Shown here: positions 24,540-34,205 of the stretch, in pieces
How the letters are laid out: every line of letters starts with the position of its first letter
Numbering within the stretch: the stretch's first letter is position 1
Source of the DNA: Polydactylus sextarius
Taxonomy: Eukaryota > Chordata > Actinopteri > Polynemidae
Direction of reading: 5' to 3'
NCBI GenBank assembly: GCA_016801845.1
Contig: CM028923.1
Location: 13,126,679-13,190,678, forward strand
DNA length: 64,000 bases
Made by a program: the position numbers and the translations under genes
Notes under the pieces: model-generated
What the model saw: the letters and a program-made list of their open reading frames with translations, nothing else
Database searches by the model: none
What the model was told of the DNA's origin: nothing

Positions 24540-24960
24540 AGATAACACTGATGATCTTAATGGTCTACGATTAGATGGTAAGCAACCAGTTGGCTCTTGT
24601 AGTCAACATGTTGGATGTAAGAGAAATGAGCAAGTCCAAGTCACAGACCTGACTAAATCTAACAAGGGCAAAATCATCACGACCTATCTCGAGTATCTAA
24701 GTATCTTGCGGAGGGCGAGACTTGTGGGTGGTCCATGTCAGCAACACTCTGATGAGTGAAGGACTGAACCAGTCCCAGGGTGTTGGGGTATGTGTTGGAA
24801 CAAATCTTAAACTTGGACTAGGACTGAAAGCATCTGTTGCTAACGTCTTGGTGCCACATACCACAGGCCACCTTCAGAGGACTTCTTTGGCAGTATGAGT
24901 GGGGCCAACAGCATATTGGACAAGATGTTCATAATATTTTGGCTTAAACAATTTGCTACA
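24540..24960 (+). mobile_element. Internally deleted Tc1-like transposon remnant
   Basis: The left part (24560-24740) matches the N-terminal, DNA-binding portion of a Tc1/mariner (IS630-superfamily) transposase widespread in fish. It is recognisable from AACATGTTGGATGTAAGAG, the run through GACCTGACTAAATCTAACA, and CGAGACTTGTGGGTGG. The right part (24835-24955) matches the transposase C-terminus and 3' end: GCTAACGTCTTGGTGCCA, CACCTTCAGAGGACTT, then GGGGCCAACAGCATATTGG and CATAATATTTTGGCT. The catalytic core is missing, so about 1 kb has been lost. Frameshifts and stops exclude activity. Terminal inverted repeats were not resolved. Confidence 0.75.
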
Positions 24961-25784
24961 TAAATTCAGATCCATGTGAGGAAAAAGTACTGGAACTCAC
25001 TTTACTACTACTTCAGAGCTGTAGCCCTGCAAACTGCAATGAGGTTATAAATACACAGACAAAGACCAATTATTTTATAGCAAAAGTGCTGAATGAACTT
25101 GGCAAATCTGTTCATCTATTATTAGCATGTAGCTTGTTGTTTCTACAGAGTGAGCGGATGTGTCGGATGATCAAAAGAGATCCACACAAAACAAATGTTT
25201 ACCTGCTGCAGCTCTTGACCAAACTTTCCACCACAGCAAGACTTTATTTGCATTTAGACTAGCGGCTGCTCCTCACTTTTTAATCCTGGATTACACACCC
25301 AAATCATTGCATTAGCTGCCCTCTGTGCATTCATCCTGCAAATAGGAAAACCAAATAAGCTTTAGTTATTAGCTTGGTTTCTTATAACTTTCATCAGCTG
25401 AAACAAGAGCTAATTATGGCTGCTGCTTAATATTTTTGGCCGCTGGATAATGCAAACGTGAAGCAGTAAATATCAAGACGTCCCCTGAATACTGAAGTAG
25501 GCCAGTGTCAGCTGAGATGAGCCACTCCTGGGACAAAGCACATTAACATGCTTTCACATGGGAAATAGTTTTATATTCATTTTCAAACGCACAGCTCATT
25601 CTCACTCCACATGTGAACTGACGTGTGACATATATCAGTGCTTCTAAGGTGAGTCACACTAACTCATTTGCTTTCACCTCTGTATAATGTTGTATAGATT
25701 TTGCAGTTTAAACACCGAGTCAGGTCCATGTTGTCATGTTAACTGCTCTACTGCCAGTACTGAAGCAGTTTTTCTACACAAACC

Positions 25785-25786
<2 letters not shown>
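24961..25786. other. Unique sequence; 25390-25520 CNE-like
   Basis: Contains TTAATATTTTTGGCCGCTGG followed by ATAATGCAAACG, an octamer/POU-like site. No coding feature is recognised. Confidence 0.22.

Positions 25787-25816
<30 letters not shown>
25787..25816. repeat. (CA)n microsatellite
   Basis: A perfect run of about 15 units. Confidence 0.95.
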
Positions 25817-25820
<4 letters not shown>

Positions 25821-27564
25821 TGCTAAAAAACCCTTTTCAATATTCATGGGGAGTTGGTTTTCCAATGCAAGCATAGTCAGACCCCCCACTGGGTGCAGTA
25901 GGGTGGGGCACATGCACCATTGACTAAAAGGGGGGTGGGGTGGGTGTTGAGTGATCCTGATGACGACATGGTTAAAAATAGTTGCGTACCATCATACGAG
26001 ACAGGTCTCAGGAGGATTGAAGGGGCTGAACCGAGCAGTGTGTGGTGCGCTCTTTGCTCTCTCTCTCTCTTGTTGTGGATCAAGGTGCCAGTGCTCCCAG
26101 TAAAGAATGAGATCACTCTGACTGGGGGGAAGCTGTCAAAGCTCCTCATCGTCAGTCATCTCTTCACCACTTAGGTGGTCTAACTGAAGCATAGCTACGG
26201 GGTGTCTGGTTAAATTCATGCTGGAGATTTGTGTTGCAATTCTGACTGGTTACTTGACATGTAAAGGTTTATAGAAAAGAGAGAATAATTAATTTCACTT
26301 ATAATTTCACTTCATAAAAATAGACACTTATCAGACAAAGATATAACACGACCAGTTAACTGCTGAGATCTGAGACAATGTAAGCGCTAGCTACAAAGCA
26401 GTCTGATGCAAAAAGAAAATCCTAGAACCAAATATTGTACTAATATATTTGTTAAAGCTTAGCATCGTATCAGACAGAGTTATTAGTTTTTACATAATAT
26501 AGTATCTATGAATACAATGTGACACATTTGAACTGAATTTCAATGGGTTAAATTGGCTCCAACTCAACCGGCAACAACAATAATATTAGAGCAGCAGTGG
26601 TTGCAGAGGTTTTGATTAAAACTATTGAGTGCCAGTTTGATGGCAGCAGTTTTCAAGGTGATGCAAAATGATGTTCTTTATGTTACTGTATAATACAGTA
26701 TAATAACTGACCAAGACAATGACAAAGACATTGGAAAGTTTAATTATTCTCTAGTTTTGGTCAGTAATATGGCTCAGATAAAACTGTGGTGTGCTTCACC
26801 CCAGTCTCATGAAGACCAAAGTCATTAACATCCAGAGAACCAGCAGCTGTGATTACAACAAACTCGAGCAGCCAGGCCATCAGACTAAACCCCCAGATAG
26901 AATTTTATGAGGCTGTATTGCAGTGTTTTAAATGGAGGACCACTCTCTTTACTCTTATTAAACTGGGGTTACATGTTTTGTTTGTTTTATTTCATTATTA
27001 ATTCCTCCTTACTGGATTGCCTTACTGTAGCCAACAATTTTTCAACTTCCACAAACGAACTCACAAAACATCACTAGATGTAGCTATAATTGGTCAGGTG
27101 TGTAATGACTTGCACTTCCATTGCCTTTTGTTGTGAACAACAAAGATTGGTTTTTGCACTTGAGTGAAAGTAGAACAAACTACAAGAGACCTGCAAGATG
27201 GTGGGACAGTAACCAATGTTTTGTATTAAGCACACTGAATCCTTTACTTCTAAAGTAGCCTGCCAGTTCCTATCACATTTAGTCATCTCCTTGTTCTTAT
27301 CTAGCGTTGCACAGCACATCTCACCAGGCCAACAATCTGCTTCAAACGCACTTGCTGTGAACATACCATCACACTGAACTTGCACACTCTGAATTCCATT
27401 TAAATTAGAAACTACAGCAATATTTTGCCAGGAAACTGCAGGCCACAGTGGCTGCTGGATCAAAGTATTTATGGATCATCCATCTTCTGCCAAGTAAAGA
27501 GCCAAACCTGCCCGATATATTCAACATTAACAGTATCTGTATTTATAAATACAACTGGCTCGAC
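25817..27564. other. Unique sequence, nothing definite
   Basis: No repeat family recognised. The part 25930-25955 is G-rich. The minus-strand frame at 27074-27463 (129 codons) and the frames at 25877-26174 lack any protein signature. Confidence 0.25.
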
Positions 27565-27850
27565 TGCAAGTGAAGTCCACCTTTGACCTTTTGTATCTGA
27601 CATGAAATAATTTTTCTATCATTTTATCCTGGTAGCCATTTGTGTTAAATTTTGTCATAGTTTATGAGGCATATGAATTTTTGAGTAAAGGCCAAAAACA
27701 TTTTGAACTTGTGTGACATTTGACCTTTTGACTACAGATGACAAAATATAGTCAGTTGTTTCAAAATGAAAATTTCTGCCCAATTAGGAAAAAATTCTTT
27801 CAAGCCGTTGCTAAGGTATCTCGTTTACAAGAGTAGGATTCATAAAAACC
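27565..27850 (+). repeat. Multi-monomer teleost repeat, copy 4
   Basis: A strongly decayed copy. The recognisable parts are AAGTCCACCTTTGACCTTTT (about 27572), a GTGACATTTGACCTTTTGAC block (about 27714), AAATTCTTTCAAGCCGTTGC and AAGGTATCTCGTTTACAAGA. Confidence 0.6.
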
Positions 27851-28844
27851 TTGCAGGCTCTTACTGCCTGGAAACACTGTAATCAATATTGCAGGTCCTG
27901 TTTCCAAATGACATCCACTGCTTGAAAAATGTGACTATTCAAAGAGAAAAAATGATTGCTGGCTTTAATATCATTCAAGCTATCAGGTATCTTAAAACCA
28001 TTCCTCAAATGATATAAAAATTTCAAAGGACGCTATCATCTGTGTGTTGTTCTTTAAATATTGAGCAAATGATCGGCTTTTTCCAAAATGGATACATTGC
28101 ACTTTGGCAGAAATGCCTTCATTCGTCAATTCTTTCTGGAAATCCATGTGCAACAGAGCATGGAATTGAGAACAGTGCCAGTGGGAGAGGGCGGCCAGAG
28201 CTGACCAGAAATGTAAATTGGTGGTCTGAACACACGGGCCAGAAGCCTTGTCAGCTGCACTCCTGCAAACAGTAATAACTCTCTACAATCACACCATAAT
28301 GATATGCTTGGGGTCCTGTTAACTCTGCATGTAATAATGGTCTCGCTTTTCTGTGTCTGTTAACAGAAAAGATGGGAGCGGTGCTGCTGCAGAGCGCTGT
28401 TGTGTGCGGTGTGGGCCCCTACAGTGGCAACAGGGGTCACGCCAGATGATTATCCTCCCCATTAACATCTCAATTACACACCTTCACTCACATTAAGAGT
28501 GGGCAGATATGTCCGTGACCTTTGTTTGAGGTACCACTCTAACCACTGTCAAGCTCCCCCTCTGTAATTCAGAACCACAACCTTGAACCCCAACGTTCTT
28601 GCTCTCACTCTGCTGACCACTTTCCACCCCTCCTCCATCTCTCATGCTTTCCCCAAATGTACAGCGACCGAGATAAAGCCTGAAGTGGAACGTTTGGGAG
28701 TAAACCTTCTTGGCTATCGAACAACTTCAGAGTTCACTGTTCTTGTGCTGCTGTGAATTGCAGCCACGTGGTTTATACACCTCCAACAGTTCAGTGTCAG
28801 TCAACATAAAATTCCAAGAAGAGATATTAATTTTACAAGGCCAA
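27851..28844. other. Unique block, CNE-like at 28060-28700
   Basis: Repeat-free, balanced composition and motif-rich; CCATTAACATCTCAATTACAC at about 28459 is typical of such elements. TTTTCTGTGTCTGTTAACAG (28348-28367) is a good acceptor-like tract followed at 28373 by ATG in Kozak-like context, with 25 open codons. The lack of a donor or a known family keeps this below a gene call. Confidence 0.25.
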
Positions 28845-29270
28845 AAATATGTTTTGCAAGGTGACAGTGACCATTAACAACCACATTTTTTAAATCACTT
28901 TATCACTGACTCCAACTACTAGATGTTGTGAAATTCCCTCTGTGTGTTACTGGTATATTGTGTTCACAAGGTTGAGGTCATATGGACCTCCAACTGCAAA
29001 AACAGCTCAACTTTGAGTCAAAGTGAAGGTTTGTGACAAATTTGTACATTTTCACTCAAGGTCTTCCTGAGATATTGTGTTGACAATGTTGTGGGGTCAC
29101 AGTGACCTCAACCTTTGATCTATGATCACTTAAATTTTCTCAGTACACCCTCTAGTTTGAAAGGATTCCCTCAGGGCGTTCTTAAGATATATCAATCACA
29201 TGAATGGGATGATAGATGGACAGCTTGAATATACTGGAAAACAACCGGGGTCAGAACCATGACTGATTCT
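28845..29270 (+). repeat. Multi-monomer teleost repeat, copy 5
   Basis: Three partial monomers are visible: about 28859-28975, 28976-29100 and 29101-29260. Signatures include GGGGTCACAGTGACCTCAAC, CCTTTGATC, GGTTTGTGACAAATTTG, CTTCCTGAGATATTGTGTTGAC and AATGGGATGATAGATGGACAG. It is the clearest evidence in the window for a tandem monomer structure. Confidence 0.75.
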
Positions 29271-30242
29271 CGACTGAGTAAAGAGAAAAAGATGGAGACT
29301 ATTTTCAGGCTCTTAGTCCAGTGTAACGCGTGCCAAACCATACACTCGTGTTTTTGGTTCACTAAAATGAAGTATGAAATATAACTGAAAAGCAGAGAAA
29401 AGTGTGTGGGAGTTAAGTGCTACAATTTGGAAGCATGTTAGTCTTAAATGAAAGTGTAGTTTCCTGACCACCACTGGCTAAATGTCCTCTGTAGAAATAG
29501 AAATTCCACTGGAGTAAGTGGGGAATAAAAAGAGAAAAGAGTTTCAGCTGTGGCTGGTACTACCGTTATGTTTCCAGCAGTGGAGAGCAGTCAGTGTCAG
29601 GGAAGCCCAGTGTTATCCACAATGCTCGGAGGGCTTGGAAGAACATAACAAACTTGGTTTTCTTCACCTGATCAGAACTGGCTTTAGATCTGCGTTGTGG
29701 TTTGCTGAGTTTTGTTCACTAGTGCTGGAGGTCAGCCTAATTTTGTTTTAAATGATGTTTTTTGTTTTCAACCGCCACTTTATAAAGATGACCTTGTCTA
29801 AGTGAATATGTAGATTCCAGAGGTTACACAAGTCATTAACAAACCCCCCAGCTTCTGTCTCTTATTTAGAGGAGGAAACACTCAGGAGGTAAATAACATC
29901 CTTTACATCAGCACATATCTTATATCTTCAGTATTATAGAGCACAATTATAATACAGAAGAAGGGAAGATCTTGCCCAATGATTTGGCTGCTCTGTTCTG
30001 ATATGTGGAAATTCAAGCACTCAAGCTCAACTATGGTTGGTCCCTGTGGTCGGTCGTTCCATCAGCAGCTTCTCCAGTTCAGATATCAAACCAATCTTGG
30101 GCAAGATATCAAACTCCAAACTGTCCCCAATGGATGTTCAATCAATGTATGCATTGTTGGGTGTGTGGTTGGTGAATGTGTGTTGCAATTTAAAACTCAT
30201 TCTTTTCCACTGAGCGATCGCTATCACCTAACAACTGAGAAG
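29271..30242. other. Unique sequence preceding the Gypsy insertion
   Basis: Nothing coding is recognised. It ends with GAAG at 30239-30242, one side of the apparent target-site duplication. Confidence 0.25.
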
Positions 30243-30583
30243 TGTTACAACGTTGGCTCCAGCAGCACAACATGACTTCAGCGGCCACGTGCAGAAGTCC
30301 CAATAAAGACTAAATTTATTAAGATAAATGAACAGAAATAAATAAATGTAGTGTAAATCAATGTTGTGAAGAGAAACCAAACATGTGGTGCAGATCAGTA
30401 AAGGTATTAAATGACAACGCAACGAAAACCCAGGGAGGAGAGACCCACTGGCGGCACAATCAGGCTCCTTTATAGTCTCCAATCCAACAAACCTGTAAGA
30501 CAGGAGGAACAAAGAGCACACAAACAGCGACGTAGGAGTGGTGAGAAATCAGCTACACAAGCAGACCTGCTGGGGCCGTTACA
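30243..30583 (-). repeat. Gypsy 3' LTR
   Basis: On the minus strand it starts TGTAACGGCC next to the polypurine tract and ends GTTGTAACA, giving TG...CA termini and about 341 bp. A TATA-like box (TATAAA, complement of 30469-30474) and an AATAAA polyadenylation signal (complement of 30315-30320) are about 150 bp apart, as expected for promoter and R-region end. Open frames across it are incidental. Confidence 0.8.
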
Positions 30584-30596
30584 TTTCCCTCCCTTT
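30584..30596 (-). other. Polypurine tract
   Basis: The minus strand reads AAAGGGAGGGAAA immediately before the LTR start TGTAACG. This is the plus-strand priming site of LTR retrotransposons and fixes the LTR boundary. Confidence 0.8.
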
Positions 30597-30876
30597 AAAA
30601 CATGAGCCTACCCTAGTGGGATTCTATAACTAGCAAAAACAAACAAAAACAAAACAAAACACATAGGCTACTAACTGACAGAGTTCGTCAAGTCACGTCC
30701 AGACACACTTTTTCTGGAATAAATGAACATGTTAGGCTACAGATAGACCCACCATCCACCACTCCTCACCCAGTCCAGCCCATCTGCCCTCTTGGCCCTC
30801 AGCAATTCCTGGCACCTGGAAAAGTAATAAGAGGAACAGGAACACAAAACAGACGAGAAAGGAGTCTGGCAGTTCA

Positions 30877-31212
30877 CTACACCGTCACACCTGGTGCGCA
30901 GGACAACGCGTCCGCCATGACATTATCCACCCCTCTAATGTGCTGAATTTTTAGGTTGTAAGGCTGCAGAAACAGAGCCTGACGCATCAGCCGTTGATTA
31001 GGATTCTGCAATGAATACAAAAAGGTCAATGGGTTATGATCTGAGAACACAATGACTGGATGAACCACACCACCCACATAAACATCAAACTGTTGTAGTG
31101 CCCAGACTAAGGCCAGAGCCTCTTTCGCTATTGTGGAATAATTAGATTGGTATTTATTAAACTTGTGCGAAAAATAACACACAGGACGGTCAACATTGTG
31201 GTCATGCGGTCG
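30877..31212 (-). pseudogene. Truncated Ty3/Gypsy RNase H domain
   Basis: The frame reads from about 31212 to a stop at 30877 (111 codons), with no proper start. It shows the RNase H core of fish Gypsy pol: DRPVCYFSHKFN, then STIAKEALALVWALQQFDVY with the second catalytic acidic residue (Glu of KEA), VIVFSDHNPLTFL with the third (Asp), NQRLM, and finally DNVMADALS with the last Asp. The first catalytic Asp, which normally lies some 50 residues upstream, has been lost. The usual ADALSR has Cys in place of Arg. After Ala-Pro-Gly the frame ends at once, where linker and integrase would follow in an intact pol. Confidence 0.9.
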
Positions 31213-31217
31213 TTACA

Positions 31218-31754
31218 GAAGTATAGGACAGGGGCTCACTCTTCCCTGCAGGTTTTGCATTTCTCACCATACCAACTTCAAGCTTTTAAATCATGTTTTT
31301 ATACAGTTATAAGTTTAGATCTGGTTACAGTCAATATGCCGCAGTGGTTGTGCCTGAGCTGAGACTTGCTTGGCTTTTCTTATCCACCAGCCTCCTCTTC
31401 TTTCTTTCTCCTTATTTTGAATTTTAAAATAATCAGCTAATGACCACTAAAAGCTAAATGGACTCTTTCAGCTGGGACATTGTAGGTAAGTAGAGATCTA
31501 CTGAGCCAGTGAAGAGGAAAAAAGTACTTCTCTCACCCAGGTGCACCAAAGCACCATAATGATCTCAATGCCTTAGCACAGATGCGACCACATGATATTT
31601 TAACTTAAAAAAGTGTTTACAAATGCAAACACATTCTGATTCCTAATGTGGCCCTAATCTATGTTTTTCGACAAGCTGCTCTATGACATAAAAATGACTG
31701 TAAAATCAGGGCAGGGCAAGAGAATAATAAAATCCTTGCCGTTTTAATTGCTTT
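31218..31754. other. Unique sequence after the Gypsy insertion
   Basis: Begins with GAAGT, the right-hand target-site copy. Nothing else is recognised. Confidence 0.25.
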
Positions 31755-31890
31755 TATCAAGGTGCCCCTGTGCAAAGTGTTTAACCCTGGAGCCTTCCAG
31801 TGAGCTGCACACTGGTCAAACAGTAAAAACTGGGCAGCTCCCAGGTGTAAACGGTGCAAAAGTGAATACAAAACAGGACAATGTGAAGAC
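31755..31890 (+). repeat. Possible dispersed teleost repeat fragment
   Basis: TCAAGGTGCCCCTGTGCAAA, GTGTTTAACCC, CCAGTGAGCTGCACACTGG and AAAGTGAATACAAAACAGGA follow the order of a common fish repeat ('...TTGAGCAAGGCACTTAACCCC... GTGAGCTGC... AATGCAGAGGAC'). It is diverged and short. Confidence 0.45.
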
Positions 31891-33889
31891 AGAACATGTG
31901 CCCTCAATCACTGTATAATGAAAATAATCTTTCCAATCCACTGCCCTCTCCTAGCATTCCTGCTTAGCTCCACTCATCTTCCCTTCTGACATCCTTTCTT
32001 CCTCTTTGCCCTCGCCCTCCATCAAAAAGCTGTTTTACATGTATGAGCTGTACACAGTGGAGCTGTGATGAAAGAGGCAGAAATATATGGCAGAGGGACA
32101 TGAGCCTTGAGCACACCTATAGTACCACCGGATCATTCCCATAATTCAACACCCCCACTCTGTTTTTCCCATCATCCTCCCTCTTGTGCTCTGCAACACG
32201 GTACCTTAGCTATAATGCACTGACAATAGAAGGAGATAGTTTATTTCATGTGCCATTTCCAACGGCTCGGCAGTAATGAGGAACAACATTAACATTTTGC
32301 TGACACGTGTTTCTTCCCTTCTCCCTCCACTGCCGGGCATTAGATTCCAGTTCGCAGCATGGTGCCACTGTAAGCTGTATTTCACCGTACGTAAGTCAAA
32401 CATTACACTCCCAGTGCACTTGATCGCCTAATGGCACAGAGTGTCCTACAATAGCTTAGTAGCAATAATACAATAACTTGAGCAAAAAAGTCAAAAACTC
32501 ATTCTATGTTAAGATTCTCCTGACATCAGTGAGAATCAGAAATGAGGATAGGGTTTAAAGAAAAGTCAGAGATGAAGTACCAGGTTATGGAAGCACAGCC
32601 TTTGGCTCTTAAAGTCAAATATTTAAACATTATGAAAAACTTTAAAAACAGTCCAGCAGCTGTACTCATGCAAAAATTCATTTCACATTTGGTTTTAACA
32701 CATCAGAGCTGATTTAAAAGTGAAAACTAAGTTTTCCTGCCTGAGAGTTCCACATAAAAGGCGAGGTCACAATTAGTGGCAAATCTTTATATGTTTGTAT
32801 CTACCGATTGTCTCAAGTCACTGTGGAATTACAAATTAACAACTTATCCTTATTATATTGGGAAAAAAAACACATTGTGGTCACAGTAACATTTCTTTTA
32901 AGTTCACAATCAACTGCCGGTGTGATATTTTATACACCTGTATCTGTACCTATATCTGATACCAATTTTAGGGGTAAAAATGATTTGTTAAATTTGGTTC
33001 ATCTATAGTGGAGATAATTGATTTTGATCTGCAAATGACACCAATGAATCTCTAGCATGAAGTATAAACAAATCAAAGTTCTGCTATTTATCTCAGACTG
33101 AGCTTGAAGGCATCAATCTGATGCCTGCAAAGATGAAAAGAAATCCTGCTTCACAAACTGTTGGTGTTAAGTTACTGGTATTAACCAGGAAGGCTGAGTC
33201 TAATGAAAGATGCAATATGGGACATGATATTTTCTTAGTTTGATCCGTACTAAGAGCTAAAAGTCAGGATATTTCAAGTTCTGCTGCATAATTTGGACTT
33301 CAATCATGTCAACTTCGTATTCTTTGAGAACATTTTGGGACATATTTTCTTTCATGTATTTGTGTTGCTTCTTTGAGAGTAAAATTAAAAATAGTAATAA
33401 CCATGATATTGAAATCGAACCATTTACAACCATTTGCAGTGGTTATTACTAACAGTGAACCAAGCTGAACGGTTGGTCTGAGAGCAGAAGCATTGGTATG
33501 AGTGTGCCCCTTCATGCTGTACCTCCCATAAAAAATAGATAAAACCAGACAATCTCTGAAATAGTAATTGGTTCCCTGGTGACTGCCTTGCACTGCTTCA
33601 TATTTCACCAAAAAAGAAACTAGGCAGATGCCACAGAAGGCTTGTAAGACAATGAAATCCAGAATAGTGGACCAGTGTGCAAATATAGGTGCTTGTAAAA
33701 TGCAACACCATCCATTAGCTTTAGCCATTAAGTGGCCTATTTTAAGTGGTGTTTTTTTTTATTCAATGTTTTCACACATTGGAGCAGATTTTCTTGTCTT
33801 TGAGATTTTAACAATCCATCAGTTCAAGAGCTGCTAATGGTCTGACATTGTGACAGCCTGGCTAGTCAGACACCAGCTGTTGTGTGTGT
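31891..33889. other. Unique sequence; 32030-32450 CNE-like
   Basis: The part 32100-32450 is repeat-free with CpGs and motifs such as CCATTTCCAACGGCTCGGCAG and TGGTGCCACTGTAAGCTG. From 32460 to 33889 the DNA is AT-rich, and the minus-strand frame at 33309-33728 (139 codons) has no signature. Confidence 0.25.
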
Positions 33890-34205
33890 GTGTTGACAGG
33901 CCACATGCATGCGAGCATTACCGATGTCACAGGGAATTCCATTTGAGCCATTTTCTCCACAAAAGAGGTCAATGAAATCAATCAGGTGCCCCACCCCTCC
34001 TTGTGGTTTAATTACTCTGACAGACAGTGGTGCAAATCAGCAGCGTGCTCACCGAAATGCACACGTCTGCATTCTGACGAACGGCATCGAGTTTAATTGC
34101 CTCCAAATGAGCAAATTAATGGACATGAGCATCAATATCAGCATTGGAGAAATTTCGCAGTTCACAGGCAAAATATGGAGGAAGCATTTACTGTGATTTC
34201 TCCAA
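33890..34205. promoter_or_regulatory. Strong CNE-like block (candidate enhancer)
   Basis: About 300 repeat-free bases with balanced composition, retained CpGs and closely packed homeodomain, SOX-like and GATA-like words (CATTTGAGCCATTTTC, TGGTTTAATTACTCTGAC, GAGTTTAATTGCCTCC, GAGCAAATTAATGGACATGAGC). It is the clearest candidate in the window for an ultraconserved-type element. The frame 33909-34196 (95 codons) and its antisense partner are both open, as often happens in slowly evolving non-coding DNA. Conservation is not proven here. Confidence 0.35.

Larger units (their letters stand above)
30243..31217 (-). mobile_element. Collapsed Ty3/Gypsy LTR retrotransposon
   Basis: On the minus strand the order is: about 10 nt of a 5' LTR start (TGTAACGACC, 31217-31208), truncated RNase H, about 280 bp of 3' untranslated DNA, polypurine tract (30596-30584) and a near-complete 3' LTR (30583-30243). 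The element begins TG and ends CA. GAAG flanks both ends (30239-30242 and 31218-31221), with a T at 31222 and at 30243 making a 5-bp reading possible. Missing are most of the 5' LTR, the primer-binding site, gag, protease, reverse transcriptase and integrase. Integrase should lie between RNase H and the polypurine tract, so at least two internal deletions occurred. The element cannot move by itself. Confidence 0.82.

Noticed and set aside
27074..27463. 129-codon minus-strand frame
   Set aside because: No motif, no splice signals, and length within chance for AT-rich DNA of this size.
30228..30521. 97-codon minus-strand frame in the LTR
   Set aside because: Runs through the Gypsy LTR promoter and polyadenylation region, so it is not a gene.
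33309..33728. 139-codon minus-strand frame
   Set aside because: No recognisable domain; amino-acid use mirrors base composition.
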